64,000 bases of DNA, taken from Methylocella silvestris BL2 (GTDB taxonomy: Bacteria; Pseudomonadota; Alphaproteobacteria; Rhizobiales; Beijerinckiaceae). The notes under the pieces were generated by a model that saw only the letters and a program-made list of their open reading frames with translations, ran no database searches and had not been told where the DNA came from. The stretch spans positions 3,189,001 to 3,253,000 of the forward strand of contig NC_011666.1 of the NCBI RefSeq assembly GCF_000021745.1, in the 5' to 3' direction. Positions 1 through 9,126 of this stretch are shown here, piece after piece (position 1 is the stretch's first letter; each line of letters begins with the position of its first letter). A program made the translations under genes and the position numbers.

Positions 1-957
1 CATCGCCTCGGGATCGCGCGACAGGATGAAGGGAAAAGCGGATTCCGGCCAAACGAGCAGCGTCAGATCGTTTGACTTCGCCTCGGGCGAGAGCGCCGAT
101 AGCTGCAGGTACCGCTCGACGATCTCGCGCTTATATTCCGGCCTGTATTTGTCGTCCTGCGCGAGGTTCGGCTGGATGATCTTGATCGCGACGCCGGGAA
201 CCTGCGGCGCCGGGGCCGGCGACGCGGCCAGCCGCCAGGCGCCAAAACCAAACAAGGCGGCAAGGGCCAGCAACGCCCCGCCGGTCGGCGCAAGCGAGCG
301 GAGCGTCAGCGGCCGCGCTGCAAGCGTCGCCGGAGCGGAAAACAGGGCAATCGCAAGCAGCGTCAGGCCGTAAAGGCCGGTCAGGGACGCCGCCTGCGCG
401 GTCAGAAGATTGCCGCCGAGGGCCATGCCGAAGGCGTTCCAGGGAAAGCCCGTAAACAAATGGCCGCGCAGCCATTCGGCCAGCGTCAGCGCAGCGGCGA
501 ACGTCAGGATGCGCGCGGGGCCCTGCGTCCAGAGAAGGCTGGCGAGGAAAAATCCGAGCGCGGGATAAAAGGCCATCGCCGCGGGCAGGCCGATGACGCC
601 GAGCGGCATTGCCCAGACGAATTGGTCGGCCTCGACGAGGAAGGCCGCCCCGAGCCACCAGAGGCTGGCGAGGAAATAGCCAAATCCCCACCACCAGCCG
701 GCGGCGAACGCGCGCCGCGCCGCCGCCGGAATCTTGCGCCAGACGCGAGCTGCTCCGCGCGGTTCGGCGGTTGGCTTGGCGTCAGGTCGAGAGACGGCGG
801 CGTCGATCAGCCAGACCGCGCCCGTCATGGCGATCGCGAGCGCGGGCATAAGGCCGAAGGGCGCCATCGCCAGCGCGCCGACGGCCCCTGCCAGGAGGGC
901 GATCAGGCGGCGGCGCCAGAGCGGGGCTGCGGCGATCGAGGCGGCGGGGGACAACAT
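1..957 (-). CDS. lnt: Apolipoprotein N-acyltransferase, partial (C-terminus beyond window edge)
   Basis: Transfers the third acyl chain to the N-terminal cysteine of lipoproteins in the inner membrane. The frame opens with ATG at 957 (an in-frame stop lies at 991-993) and runs through the window edge, so about 319 residues are visible. The first ~260 residues are hydrophobic membrane segments, including FPWNAFGMALGGN-like text typical of Lnt. The start of the nitrilase-like domain follows (IKIIQPNLAQDDKY, then VWPESAFPF with the conserved Glu region). It is the last gene of a minus-strand run corC-ybeY-phoH-miaB, the usual Lnt neighbourhood in Alphaproteobacteria. The catalytic Lys and Cys lie outside the window. 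Confidence 0.93.
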   Translation of the reverse strand, partial: MLSPAASIAAAPLWRRRLIALLAGAVGALAMAPFGLMPALAIAMTGAVWLIDAAVSRPDAKPTAEPRGAARVWRKIPAAARRAFAAGWWWGFGYFLASLWWLGAAFLVEADQFVWAMPLGVIGLPAAMAFYPALGFFLASLLWTQGPARILTFAAALTLAEWLRGHLFTGFPWNAFGMALGGNLLTAQAASLTGLYGLTLLAIALFSAPATLAARPLTLRSLAPTGGALLALAALFGFGAWRLAASPAPAPQVPGVAIKIIQPNLAQDDKYRPEYKREIVERYLQLSALSPEAKSNDLTLLVWPESAFPFILSRDPEAM

Positions 958-1026
958 CAGCGGGCGGCCGGCGAGATGGAAGATGTGGTTTCAAGCGGCG
1001 GCGCCGCTGCTCGAAACCGCCAAAAC

Positions 1027-2106
1027 TCAGGAGCGTCCTTCGGCGCCGTCCATCGCGCCCGTCTTCGACGACGTCGGTCCGCCGGCGCGGATCCGCACCC
1101 GTTTCACGCGTCTGGGATCGGCGTCGAGAATTTCGAACTCGATGTCGCCCTCGGTGATGATCTCGCCGCGGACCGGCACATGCCCGGCCAGCGTCGAAAT
1201 AAGGCCGCCGACGGTTTCGACCTCCTCCGCGTCGCTGATCGCGGTGAGGTCAGCCTTGATCGCCTCCGAGACGTCTTCGAGCCCGGCCCTCGCGTCGACG
1301 ATAAAGCTGCCGTCGGGCGCTTCCTCGATCTTCGGGCTCTCGTCGAAATCATGTTCGTCCTCGATGTCGCCGACGATCATTTCGACAATGTCCTCGATCG
1401 AGGCGAGGCCGTCGGTGCCGCCATATTCGTCGATGACGAGGGCCATATGGGTCCGCGTCGCCTGCATCCGGACGAGAAGATCGAGCGCCGGCATCGAGGG
1501 CGGCACGAACAGCACAGGGCGCAGCAGATTGGCTTGCGACAGCGGAATGTCGAGATCGGGAAAGGCCCAGAGCTTCGCCGCGGCGGGCTCGGATCGTGGC
1601 GCGAGCTCGCGGGGCTGCGCCGCGCCGGACGGCGTCTCAGGCGCGGCCTCGCCAAAATCCTGTTCGCCGCGATGGGCGGGTTCGGGAAGGCCGGCGGCGA
1701 AATAGGCGACGAGATCGCGGATATGGATCATGCCGCGCGGATCGTCCAGCGTGTCGCCATGCACCGGCAGCCGGGAATGACCGGCGGTGCGAAAGGTCGA
1801 CAGAACATCGGCGAGGCTCATGTCCAGCGGCACAGCGACGATATCCGCCCGCGGGACCATCACGTCCTCGACCTGCACTTCATGCAGACCGAGCACGTTT
1901 TTCAGCATGGCGCGCTCCTGCGGGGAGACGTCGACCGCCGTCGAGGAATCGGCAAGAGCGTCCTGAATGTCGTCGCGGATCGAGGGGCCGCCGACCCCGA
2001 AGATGGAGCGCAGCCGGTCGAACAGATTGGGCTTGCTAGGTTGGGGTCGGTCGGTTCCGGCGTCGGCCGCCGGACTGTCGCGTTCGGTCATAATCGTCAT
2101 TGTCAC
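1027..2106 (-). CDS. corC: CBS-domain protein of the hemolysin C/CorC family
   Basis: A 359-residue soluble protein with two CBS domains (about residues 85-225) and a C-terminal CorC_HlyC transporter-associated domain (about 255-345). It lacks the N-terminal DUF21 membrane domain and so resembles E. coli CorC rather than YtfL-type proteins. An Ala/Pro/Glu-rich insert of about 35 residues separates the two CBS halves. Its start overlaps the ybeY stop by 4 bases (ATGA type), so translation is probably coupled. The family is implicated in Mg2+/Co2+ efflux and membrane homeostasis; a haemolysin role is not supported by the sequence. Confidence 0.88.
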   Translation of the reverse strand: MTMTIMTERDSPAADAGTDRPQPSKPNLFDRLRSIFGVGGPSIRDDIQDALADSSTAVDVSPQERAMLKNVLGLHEVQVEDVMVPRADIVAVPLDMSLADVLSTFRTAGHSRLPVHGDTLDDPRGMIHIRDLVAYFAAGLPEPAHRGEQDFGEAAPETPSGAAQPRELAPRSEPAAAKLWAFPDLDIPLSQANLLRPVLFVPPSMPALDLLVRMQATRTHMALVIDEYGGTDGLASIEDIVEMIVGDIEDEHDFDESPKIEEAPDGSFIVDARAGLEDVSEAIKADLTAISDAEEVETVGGLISTLAGHVPVRGEIITEGDIEFEILDADPRRVKRVRIRAGGPTSSKTGAMDGAEGRS

Positions 2107-2633
2107 TCTTTGACTGAGGTCAGAGGCCCCTTAACGGGGGCCAGACCATCCTCGACTGACGCAAGCGGCTCCTGATAGGGGTCGTCGATCCCGAGTCGGG
2201 CAAGCACGGAGCGTTCCAGCGCCTCCATCGCCTCGGCGTCCGCCGCGGCAAGATGATCATAGCCGATCAGATGCAAAAATCCGTGTGCGATGAGATGGGC
2301 GACATGGTCGCGAAACGGCTTTCCCGCCTCTTGCGCCTCGCGCTCTGTGGTCTCATAGGCGATCACGATGTCGCCGAGGACGGGCGTTACGGCGATCGGG
2401 CCGCCGCTTGGAAAGGAAAGGACATTTGTCGGCTTGTCGACGCCGCGCCATTTGCGGTTGAGGTCGGCGATGAAGGCGTCGTCGCAGAAGACAATGCTGA
2501 TTTCGGCCTCGGCGGCGAGCTTTGCGCCGCTTTGGCTGATCGTTTGTACGATCACGGTCTCAGCAAGGGTCGCCGGATCCTCAAAGGACTCCCAGGCTTC
2601 CGCCTCGACGGCGATATCGATGACCGGTTTCAT
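2103..2633 (-). CDS. ybeY: Endoribonuclease YbeY, rRNA maturation factor
   Basis: A 176-residue single-domain metalloprotein of the UPF0054 family, required for 16S rRNA 3'-end maturation and ribosome quality control. The zinc-binding motif HGxLHLxGYDH is intact at residues 117-127 (His117, His121, His127). Its start overlaps the phoH stop by 4 bases and its stop overlaps the corC start by 4 bases, which places it mid-operon. The length is typical for the alphaproteobacterial form, with a short acidic tail after residue 155. Confidence 0.96.
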   Translation of the reverse strand: MKPVIDIAVEAEAWESFEDPATLAETVIVQTISQSGAKLAAEAEISIVFCDDAFIADLNRKWRGVDKPTNVLSFPSGGPIAVTPVLGDIVIAYETTEREAQEAGKPFRDHVAHLIAHGFLHLIGYDHLAAADAEAMEALERSVLARLGIDDPYQEPLASVEDGLAPVKGPLTSVKE

Positions 2634-3697
2634 CGTCGCGCCTTTTCGTCCTGCGTCCGGTGCGCGCTTTCATAGGCGCCGACGATGCGGCGCACGAGAT
2701 CGTGCCGCACCACGTCGCCTTCCTTGAACTTGACATGGCCGACGCCCTCGACCCCCGCCAGAAGCTGGATCGCCTCGGCGAGGCCGGATTTCTGGCCAGG
2801 CGGCAGATCGGTCTGCGTCGGGTCGCCGGTGACGATCATGCGCGAGCCTTCGCCGAGCCGCGTCAGAAACATCTTCATCTGGATCGAAGTGGCGTTCTGC
2901 GCTTCGTCGAGCAGCACGCAGGCGTTGCTCAAGGTGCGCCCGCGCATGAAGGCGAGCGGGGCGACTTCAATCATGCCCGTTTGCATGCCGCGTTCGAGCA
3001 TGCGCGGGTCCATGAAATCATTCAGGGCGTCGAAGATCGGCCGCAGATAGGGATCGACCTTCTCGCGCATGTCGCCGGGAAGAAACCCCAGCCGCTCGCC
3101 CGCCTCAACGGCCGGCCGCGAGAGGATTAGCCGCTCGACGGCGCCCTGTTCGAGCAGCAACACCGCATAGCCAACCGCGAGCCAGGTCTTGCCGGTGCCG
3201 GCCGGCCCTTCCGCGAAGACGAGTTCATGGCGTTTCAGGGTGCGCAGATAATGGTCCTGCGCGGCGTTGCGGGCGCGTACGGGCCCTTTGCGGCGAGTCC
3301 CGATCTGCTCGAAGGCGATGCGCCCGGCGTCGGCGTCCTTCGGAAACAGCGTGCCCTGCAGCGCTCCTTCCTGGATCGCGCCGTCGACGTCGCCGAGCGT
3401 CACGGCATGGCCGGTCCGCACGCGCTGATAGAGATTTTCGAGCACGAGACGGGCGTGCTCGCAGGCCTCAGGCGGGCCCTTGATGGTCACGAGATTGCCA
3501 TTGGCGATGGCGGCGATCCCGAGCCTTCGTTCGAGCTTGGCGAGATTTTGGTCGTAATGGCCGAAGACGAGAGAGGCCAGCCTGTTGTCTTCGAAGGCGA
3601 GGTTGACTTCGGCGGCCTCCGCATCGGGCGCGGCGCGCTTGCCCTCGGTGCGGGCGGGAGGGATGGCGAGCGGAGTTGAACGATCGGATGGTTTCAA
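2630..3697 (-). CDS. phoH: PhoH family ATPase (YbeZ type)
   Basis: A 355-residue cytoplasmic ATPase. An N-terminal KH-like segment (residues ~35-100) precedes the PhoH P-loop domain, with Walker A GPAGTGKT at 164-171 and a Walker B-like LLDEAQNAT near 260. The family is predicted to act in RNA metabolism and is genetically linked to YbeY, which follows immediately with a 4-base overlap. It also overlaps the upstream miaB stop by 4 bases. No irregularity seen. Confidence 0.95.
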   Translation of the reverse strand: MKPSDRSTPLAIPPARTEGKRAAPDAEAAEVNLAFEDNRLASLVFGHYDQNLAKLERRLGIAAIANGNLVTIKGPPEACEHARLVLENLYQRVRTGHAVTLGDVDGAIQEGALQGTLFPKDADAGRIAFEQIGTRRKGPVRARNAAQDHYLRTLKRHELVFAEGPAGTGKTWLAVGYAVLLLEQGAVERLILSRPAVEAGERLGFLPGDMREKVDPYLRPIFDALNDFMDPRMLERGMQTGMIEVAPLAFMRGRTLSNACVLLDEAQNATSIQMKMFLTRLGEGSRMIVTGDPTQTDLPPGQKSGLAEAIQLLAGVEGVGHVKFKEGDVVRHDLVRRIVGAYESAHRTQDEKARR

Positions 3698-5169
3698 ACG
3701 AGCCCTCGCGCGCTCTGTTCGGCGGCGGCCGGAGGCCGCGCCGTCGTTTCGGATGCGAGCTTGCCGAACAGGGAGTTCGGGCCGGTCGCCACGATCTCGA
3801 CCGCGACGCTCTCGCCAATCAATTCGTCGCCGCCCTCGAGCTGAACGGCCTGAAGATAGGGGGATTTGCCGGCGATCTGGCCGGGATGGCGCCCGCGACG
3901 TTCGATCAGCACCTCAACCGTGCGCCCGACCATGGCGCGGTTGAAGGCCTGTCGCTGGCTCTCGATCAGCGCCTGCAGACGCGCCAGCCGCTCCGATTTC
4001 ACGTCCTCGGCGATCTGATCGGTCCGCTCGGCGCCCGGCGTGCCGGGACGCGGCGAATATTTGAAAGAAAAGGCGCTGGCGTAGCCAACGTCTTCGATCA
4101 GTTGCAGCGTCGCCTCGAAATCCGCGTCCGTCTCGCCCGGAAAGCCGACGATGAAATCGGAGGAGAGCGCGATATCCGGCCGAGCCGCCCGGATGCGCCG
4201 GCAGAGCGCGATATAGCCGGCGCTCGTATGCTTGCGATTCATCGCCGCTAGAACGGCGTCCGATCCCGATTGCACCGGCAGATGCAGAAAGGGCATCAGC
4301 TTCGGCTGCGCGCGATGCGCCTCGATCAGCGCCTCGCCCATATCGTTTGGGTGGCTCGTCGTATAACGGATGCGCTTGACGCCGCTCGCGCGCGCAAGTT
4401 CCGCGCAAAGGGCGGCGAGATCGGCCTCGCCGCCGCGTCCGTCCGCGCCGTGATAGGCGTTGACGTTCTGGCCGATCAGGGTCAGCTCGCGCACGCCCGC
4501 GGCTGTGAGCGCGGCCGCTTCTTCGAGAATGGCCGCGACGGGACGCGAAAATTCCGCGCCGCGCGTATAGGGCACGACGCAGAATGTGCAGAATTTGTCG
4601 CAGCCTTCCTGCACCGTGACAAAGGCGCTGACGCCGCGCTTGCGCGTTTCGGCCGGCGTCGGCCGCGCCAGAAAGCCGAATTTGTCCTCAACCGGAAAAT
4701 CCGTATCGACGACATGCTTTTCGCGCTCGGCCCGGCGCAAGAGCTCCGGCAGGCGGTGATAGCTTTGTGGGCCGACGACGACGTCGACGGCGCTCTGGCG
4801 GCGATGGATCTCGGCGCCCTCGGCCTGAGCAACGCAGCCGGCGACGACGATCTTCGTTTTTCGCCCTTCGACCGCGCGAAGCGCCTTCAGCTCGCGCAGA
4901 CGCCCAAGCTCGGAAAAAATCTTCTCTGAGGCGCGTTCGCGGATATGGCAGGTGTTGAGGATGATCAGATCGGCGTCTTCGGGGCCGGCGGCGGCGCCAT
5001 AGCCCTCGCGGCCGAGCAGATCGGTCATCTTCTGCGAATCATAGACGTTCATCTGGCAGCCGAACGACTGCACGAACAGCTTTCGCTCCTGCGGCGGGCT
5101 GTCTTCGGCCGCTGGCGCACCGCGCGCCTCGTTTGGCCGTATCCTCAGATCGCCGATGTCGGACATCAT
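3694..5169 (-). CDS. miaB: tRNA-2-methylthio-N6-dimethylallyladenosine synthase
   Basis: A radical-SAM methylthiotransferase that adds the 2-methylthio group to i6A37 of tRNA. The N-terminal UPF0004 domain carries the three auxiliary-cluster cysteines (Cys38, Cys74, Cys112). The radical-SAM motif CxxxCxxC is at 190-197, and a C-terminal TRAM domain starts near residue 410. At 491 residues it is slightly longer than average because of a charged N-terminal extension of about 28 residues. Two consecutive ATG codons (5169, 5166) are possible starts. It heads the miaB-phoH-ybeY-corC-lnt run, with 119 bases between its start and the end of rimI. Confidence 0.96.
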   Translation of the reverse strand: MMSDIGDLRIRPNEARGAPAAEDSPPQERKLFVQSFGCQMNVYDSQKMTDLLGREGYGAAAGPEDADLIILNTCHIRERASEKIFSELGRLRELKALRAVEGRKTKIVVAGCVAQAEGAEIHRRQSAVDVVVGPQSYHRLPELLRRAEREKHVVDTDFPVEDKFGFLARPTPAETRKRGVSAFVTVQEGCDKFCTFCVVPYTRGAEFSRPVAAILEEAAALTAAGVRELTLIGQNVNAYHGADGRGGEADLAALCAELARASGVKRIRYTTSHPNDMGEALIEAHRAQPKLMPFLHLPVQSGSDAVLAAMNRKHTSAGYIALCRRIRAARPDIALSSDFIVGFPGETDADFEATLQLIEDVGYASAFSFKYSPRPGTPGAERTDQIAEDVKSERLARLQALIESQRQAFNRAMVGRTVEVLIERRGRHPGQIAGKSPYLQAVQLEGGDELIGESVAVEIVATGPNSLFGKLASETTARPPAAAEQSARGLV

Positions 5170-5288
5170 CCCCTAAAACTTAAAAGCCTAATCACGCTTC
5201 ATGCCTGCGCCTTGTTCGCGCGTCCATGCTCTCGCATCTTTACTCTAAAGCGTTGTGACGTTCTGCGAAACAGCGGTGTTTGTCAGAG

Positions 5289-5780
5289 TTACGGCGCGAG
5301 GTCCAGCCGCATCAGCAGGGCGCTCGCCGGGCTTGCGTCCTCTTTGCGGTAATAGGCCTTGCGTTCGCCGACCTCATGAAACCCGTTCGACGCATAGAGG
5401 GCGCGCGCCGGGGCGTTGCCGGTTTCGACCTCGAGAAAGAGCCGGGCGACGCCGCGCGCGCTGAGGCGCGGCAGATGGGCGGCGATCAGCGTCGCCGCGA
5501 CGCCGGACCGGCGATGCTCAGGCGCGACTGCGATGGTCAGGATTTCGGCTTCATCCGCTGCGGCGCGCGACAGGATCATGCCGCAAAGCCCCTCGTCCGC
5601 GTCGATCGCGCCGTCCGCGACGACTTCGGCGGCGACCAGCAATTGCTCGAAGTCGGATTCGGTCCAAGGATAGGCGAAGCTCTCGGTATGGATCGCCGCG
5701 CATTCCAGGCTCCGCTCCGCGCCGATCGGCCGATAGGCCGGCGGCTTGACGAACATGCGGAAGACCGACTGGCGGGTCAT
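5289..5780 (-). CDS. rimI: Ribosomal-protein-alanine N-acetyltransferase
   Basis: A 163-residue GNAT-fold enzyme that acetylates the N-terminal alanine of ribosomal protein S18 from acetyl-CoA. The acetyl-CoA loop is visible as APEHRRSGVA (about residues 87-96), followed by the typical RimI text EVETGNAPARALYASNGF and a C-terminal Tyr pair (KAYY). Its start overlaps the tsaB stop in an ATGA arrangement, the common alphaproteobacterial tsaB-rimI pair. Confidence 0.94.
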   Translation of the reverse strand: MTRQSVFRMFVKPPAYRPIGAERSLECAAIHTESFAYPWTESDFEQLLVAAEVVADGAIDADEGLCGMILSRAAADEAEILTIAVAPEHRRSGVAATLIAAHLPRLSARGVARLFLEVETGNAPARALYASNGFHEVGERKAYYRKEDASPASALLMRLDLAP

Positions 5781-6481
5781 GGAGCGGCCTCGGCGAGAAC
5801 GCTTCCGCTTTGCGGCTTCGCGTCGGCCGCTTTGAGATAGAGCGGTCGCGGCGGCGCAAGATCGGGATCGCCGAGCAAGCCGAGACGGGCGACGAAGATA
5901 ATGTCTGGAACGAGGGCTTCCGCTGTGACCTCGACCGCAACGCCAAGCTTTTCCGCTTCGATCGCGACAAGCGCTGCGCCCGATCCGACGAGTTGCGTTG
6001 TCTCGCGCCGCCTCTCCTCCTGTCGCAAGGCCTCGGCCGCCTCGCGCGCGGAGGCGAGTCGCGGCGTGACCAGCGCGCGGCCGTCCGATTCGAACGCCGC
6101 GAAATAGACATTCCCGTGCCTTGCGTCGATCGCGACGGCGACGGGGCCGGGAGTCTGATGAATGATGAGCGGAGCGGCGAGGGCGGCGAGCGTCGAAACG
6201 CCGACGACCGGGATCTCGCAGGCGAGCCCGATGGCGCGGGCGGCGGCGAGGCCGACGCGCAATCCGGTGAAGGAGCCGGGGCCGACCGTCACCGAAACGC
6301 GGCCAAGCTCCGAGAATCCGCCCTCGACCCGCGCCATGACGCGGTCAACCAGCGGCAGCAGCGCCTCGGCGTGGCCGCGCTCCATCGCTATGGTTTCGAG
6401 CGATTCGAAATCGGGGTCCTCGTCATCGATCACGCAGGCGGAAACCGCCTGCAACGCCGTATCGATCGCGAGAATCTTCAC
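5777..6481 (-). CDS. tsaB: tRNA t6A37 biosynthesis protein TsaB
   Basis: The non-catalytic TsaB partner of TsaD in threonylcarbamoyl-adenosine synthesis, with an ASKHA fold. I place the start at GTG 6481 (protein begins VKILAIDTA), because family members begin exactly there and a GGAAGG ribosome-binding site lies upstream. An in-frame TTG at 6499 is possible but unlikely. VGPGSFTGLRVG, typical of TsaB, is at about residues 70-81. The product is 234 residues, a normal length, and is coupled to rimI through a 4-base overlap. Confidence 0.93.
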   Translation of the reverse strand: MKILAIDTALQAVSACVIDDEDPDFESLETIAMERGHAEALLPLVDRVMARVEGGFSELGRVSVTVGPGSFTGLRVGLAAARAIGLACEIPVVGVSTLAALAAPLIIHQTPGPVAVAIDARHGNVYFAAFESDGRALVTPRLASAREAAEALRQEERRRETTQLVGSGAALVAIEAEKLGVAVEVTAEALVPDIIFVARLGLLGDPDLAPPRPLYLKAADAKPQSGSVLAEAAP

Positions 6482-6520
6482 GATAGCCCGCCCTTCCAAA
6501 AGGGGCGCGGCGCAGTTTCG

Positions 6521-7084
6521 TCAGATGGATTCGACCGACTGCACATCCGGCACATAATGCTTGAGAAGATTCTGGATGCCATGCTTCAGCGTCGCCGTGG
6601 AAGACGGGCAGCCGGAGCAGGAGCCTTTCATCGCCAGATAGACGATGCCGTCGCGGTAGCCACGAAACTTGATGTCGCCGCCATCATTGGCGACCGCGGG
6701 GCGAACATGGGTTTCGATCAGCTGCTTGATCGCCGTGACCGTTTCCGCGTCGCTTTCTTCGAAAAATTCCCGCTCGCCGGCGTCGGGCGAAACATGCGCA
6801 TGCTCATTGAGAAGCGGGTCGCCGGACAGGAAATGCTCCATGATCGCGCCAAGCACCGTTGGCTTCAGCTCCTGCCAATCCTCGTTTGCGTTGGTGACGG
6901 TGATGAAGTCGGAGCCGAAGAAAACGCCCTTGACGCCGTCGAGCTCAAACAACGCCTCGGCCAGCGGCGATTGGCGCGCGTCCTCAGGCTCCTTGATGTC
7001 GAGCGTGCCGGCGCTCATCACCGGGCGGCCCGGCAGGAATTTCAGCGTCTTGGGGTTCGGGGTGGTCTCAGTCTCGATGAACAT
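6521..7084 (-). CDS. Nfu-type iron-sulfur cluster scaffold/carrier (NifU C-terminal family)
   Basis: A 187-residue protein with an N-terminal Nfu_N domain (MFIETETTPNPKTLKFLPG, residues 1-19) and a C-terminal NifU domain carrying the cluster-binding CSGC near residue 150. It delivers Fe-S clusters to client enzymes; complex I and MiaB in this window are plausible clients (inference). ATG 7084 is chosen because the family starts there and GGAGAG precedes it. A longer frame to 7180 has no family support. It lies 39 bases upstream of tsaB on the same strand. Confidence 0.93.
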   Translation of the reverse strand: MFIETETTPNPKTLKFLPGRPVMSAGTLDIKEPEDARQSPLAEALFELDGVKGVFFGSDFITVTNANEDWQELKPTVLGAIMEHFLSGDPLLNEHAHVSPDAGEREFFEESDAETVTAIKQLIETHVRPAVANDGGDIKFRGYRDGIVYLAMKGSCSGCPSSTATLKHGIQNLLKHYVPDVQSVESI

Positions 7085-7240
7085 GGCTCTCTCCAGAACG
7101 TCCGGTTCAAGGCCGGAGCTCCCTGCGGCCGCGCGACGCGTCAAAGCGCGCGCGCAAGCTCGCCCCAAATAAATAAGCATGTGGATAAAAGAAAGCGAGC
7201 CTGATCTCGCGCGGTCTCCGGCGGAGAGACGCTGAGCCCG

Positions 7241-7618
7241 CTAGCGGGCGATCGTTGCGGCCGAGGCGCCTTCGTTGAGGCGCAGCCGCCCGGTCATCGG
7301 GCGCGAGGCGCCGTCGCCGGCGTTGACGCGAACCGGGCCGCCGCCATTGGCCCAGCCATTATCCGGCGAACCGCCGCGCGGCCCGAAGCCGACCCGCACA
7401 TGCCCGCCGACCCAGATGCAGGTCGAGCTATTGGCGACTGCGGAAAAGCCCGGACCATATTCAGCCTCGCACCGCGCTTGCGCCACGCGCTCGGCCTGGC
7501 CGGAGGGAAGATCCCCAGCCCGCGCGGAGGCCCCAAGAGCAATCAGGCTGCAGCCGACGCTCGAAGCGAACAGGAGGCCTTTTTTCAGCAAAATCATATC
7601 GATTCCCAAAGCCTTCAT
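7241..7618 (-). CDS. Small exported protein with a porin-like N-terminal motif
   Basis: A 125-residue protein with a hydrophobic signal peptide (about residues 9-34, ending ASARA). The mature part contains C-x3-YGPGF-x8-TC-x3-GGHVR (about residues 49-75). This resembles the conserved N-terminus of rhizobial Porin_2 proteins, where CxxYGxGFxxxPGTxTCxxxGGxVR precedes the first barrel strand, but here no barrel follows; the tail is Gly/Asn/Arg-rich. A second ATG at 7597, preceded by GGGA, may be the true start. The function is unknown. It is transcribed alone between nfu and rsmE. Confidence 0.7.
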   Translation of the reverse strand: MKALGIDMILLKKGLLFASSVGCSLIALGASARAGDLPSGQAERVAQARCEAEYGPGFSAVANSSTCIWVGGHVRVGFGPRGGSPDNGWANGGGPVRVNAGDGASRPMTGRLRLNEGASAATIAR

Positions 7619-7672
7619 TTGCCGCTGAGTCGGCTTTTATGTGTCTTTATAATGGGGCGATTTGATGATCCC

Positions 7673-8434
7673 TTAACGTTGGCTTAGCCAATCGCCGATG
7701 CTCGCCTGCACCAACGCGAGCGCGGCGACCGCCGCCGTGTCGGCGCGCAGCACCCGCGGGCCGAGCGAAAGACGGACCGTCCGCGGGGCGGCGAGCAGCG
7801 CTTTTCGCTCGTCTTCGTCAAAGCCCCCTTCGGGACCGATCAGCACCGCGAGGCCGCCGCCGGGATTTGATTCGCGCGCCGCCCGCAGCGCCGCGACCGG
7901 GTCTTGTTCCGGCGCATCCTCATCGCAAAACACCAGCAGCCGATCCGGGCTCCATTGCGCCAGCGCGGCGTCGAGGCGGATGGGAGCGATAATTTCGGCG
8001 ACGGACAAGACGCCGCATTGCTCCGCCGCCTCGATTGCGTTGGCTCTCATCCTGTCGAGATTGATCCGCTCGGCTTGCGTGCGCCTTGTCAGCACCGGGC
8101 GAAGCTGTCCGGCGCCCATTTCGACCGCTTTCTGCACCATATAGTCGAGCCGGGCGTGTTTCAGCGGCGCGAAGAGATAATGCAGATCGAAGGGCGGCGG
8201 CTGCGGGCGAAGCTGCTGATCAGCGGCAAGGACTGTCGACCGGCGCCCTTCCGTCTCGATCCTGGCGCGCCACTCGCCGTCGCGGCCGTTGAAGGCGAGG
8301 ATTTCCGCGCCGTCCTTGAGACGAAGCGCATTTCGCAAGTAATTGACCTGCGGCGCTTCGAGAGAAACGCGGGCCTGCGGCGCGAGCGGCGCGTCGACAT
8401 AAAGCCGCGGGGAAGCAAAATCATAGCGCGCCAT
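7673..8434 (-). CDS. rsmE: 16S rRNA (uracil1498-N3)-methyltransferase
   Basis: A SPOUT-class methyltransferase that modifies U1498 in the decoding centre. A PUA-like N-terminal domain (residues ~1-75) is followed by the knotted SAM-binding domain with LIGPEGGFDEDE (about residues 195-206) and the closing LGPRVLRADTAAVAAL motif. The start is set at ATG 8434 (MARYDF), where the family usually begins; a longer frame to 8470 is less likely. The 253-residue length is typical. Confidence 0.95.
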   Translation of the reverse strand: MARYDFASPRLYVDAPLAPQARVSLEAPQVNYLRNALRLKDGAEILAFNGRDGEWRARIETEGRRSTVLAADQQLRPQPPPFDLHYLFAPLKHARLDYMVQKAVEMGAGQLRPVLTRRTQAERINLDRMRANAIEAAEQCGVLSVAEIIAPIRLDAALAQWSPDRLLVFCDEDAPEQDPVAALRAARESNPGGGLAVLIGPEGGFDEDERKALLAAPRTVRLSLGPRVLRADTAAVAALALVQASIGDWLSQR

Positions 8435-8676
8435 CACGAAATCCAGGTCAAGACATAAGGATCTGTACAATCTCCGGCGCGCGCGCCAAAATTCGGCGCG
8501 AACTTGCTAGGATGCGCTTGTCTTTGCTATGGACTCTGTGGGCAAAGCGCCAAGGCCGCGCCGCTCAAAGGCGGGACCACGCGAAATCGAAAAGGCGCCG
8601 CCTTTTCGAACCGATGGGCCACCGCGCCAATTTGCGCCAACCCTTATGCCAGGGCAGAATCAGAAGGCTCAAAACC

Positions 8677-9126
8677 ATGCTTGCGCCTAGTCTCCTCCGT
8701 CCCGCCCGTCATGCGGCGGCGCTTCTTGTGCTCTCGATCGCCCTTGCCGCGGCCGGAGCGGCGCGGGCCGCCGACTGCAACGAAGACATCGCTGCGCTGA
8801 CCCAGAAGCGTCAGGGCATCATCGATCAGTTGAACGGCCTCGCCAAGGGATCGAAAACCCACCAGCTCGATCCGGCGGCTTCCTGCCCAAAGCTTAAGGC
8901 GCTGGTCGGCGCCGAGCGTCAGCTCGTCGATTATTTCACCAAGAACAAGGAATGGTGCAACGTTCCCGACAGCGCGATCGAGAACATCACCGCAAGTTCG
9001 CAGAAGACTGGCGCCGTCGCGACCCAGGCCTGCAAAATCGCCGAACAGATGAAAAAGGCGCAGGAACAGCAGGCGACCGGAAGCGGCTTGCCGCAGGGCC
9101 AGAAGCTTCCAACCGGCCCGCTTTGA
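8677..9126 (+). CDS. Small secreted protein with four cysteines, function unknown
   Basis: A 149-residue protein. The start ATG at 8677 follows a GAAGG-like site and opens a clear signal peptide (hydrophobic core AAALLVLSIALAAAGAA, cleavage after ARA near residue 30). The mature chain is predicted helical and contains four Cys (DCNED, SCPKL, WCNVP, ACKIA), consistent with two periplasmic disulfides. The C-terminus is Gln/Gly/Pro-rich. I do not recognise a named family. Its stop TGA overlaps the presumed TTG start of ubiA, so the two genes are likely cotranscribed. Confidence 0.7.
   Translation: MLAPSLLRPARHAAALLVLSIALAAAGAARAADCNEDIAALTQKRQGIIDQLNGLAKGSKTHQLDPAASCPKLKALVGAERQLVDYFTKNKEWCNVPDSAIENITASSQKTGAVATQACKIAEQMKKAQEQQATGSGLPQGQKLPTGPL

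Noticed and set aside
460-2175. 571-codon plus-strand frame antisense to corC and lnt
   Set aside because: Arg/Gly/Asp-rich low-quality text; it is the mirror of well-conserved minus-strand genes in GC-rich DNA.
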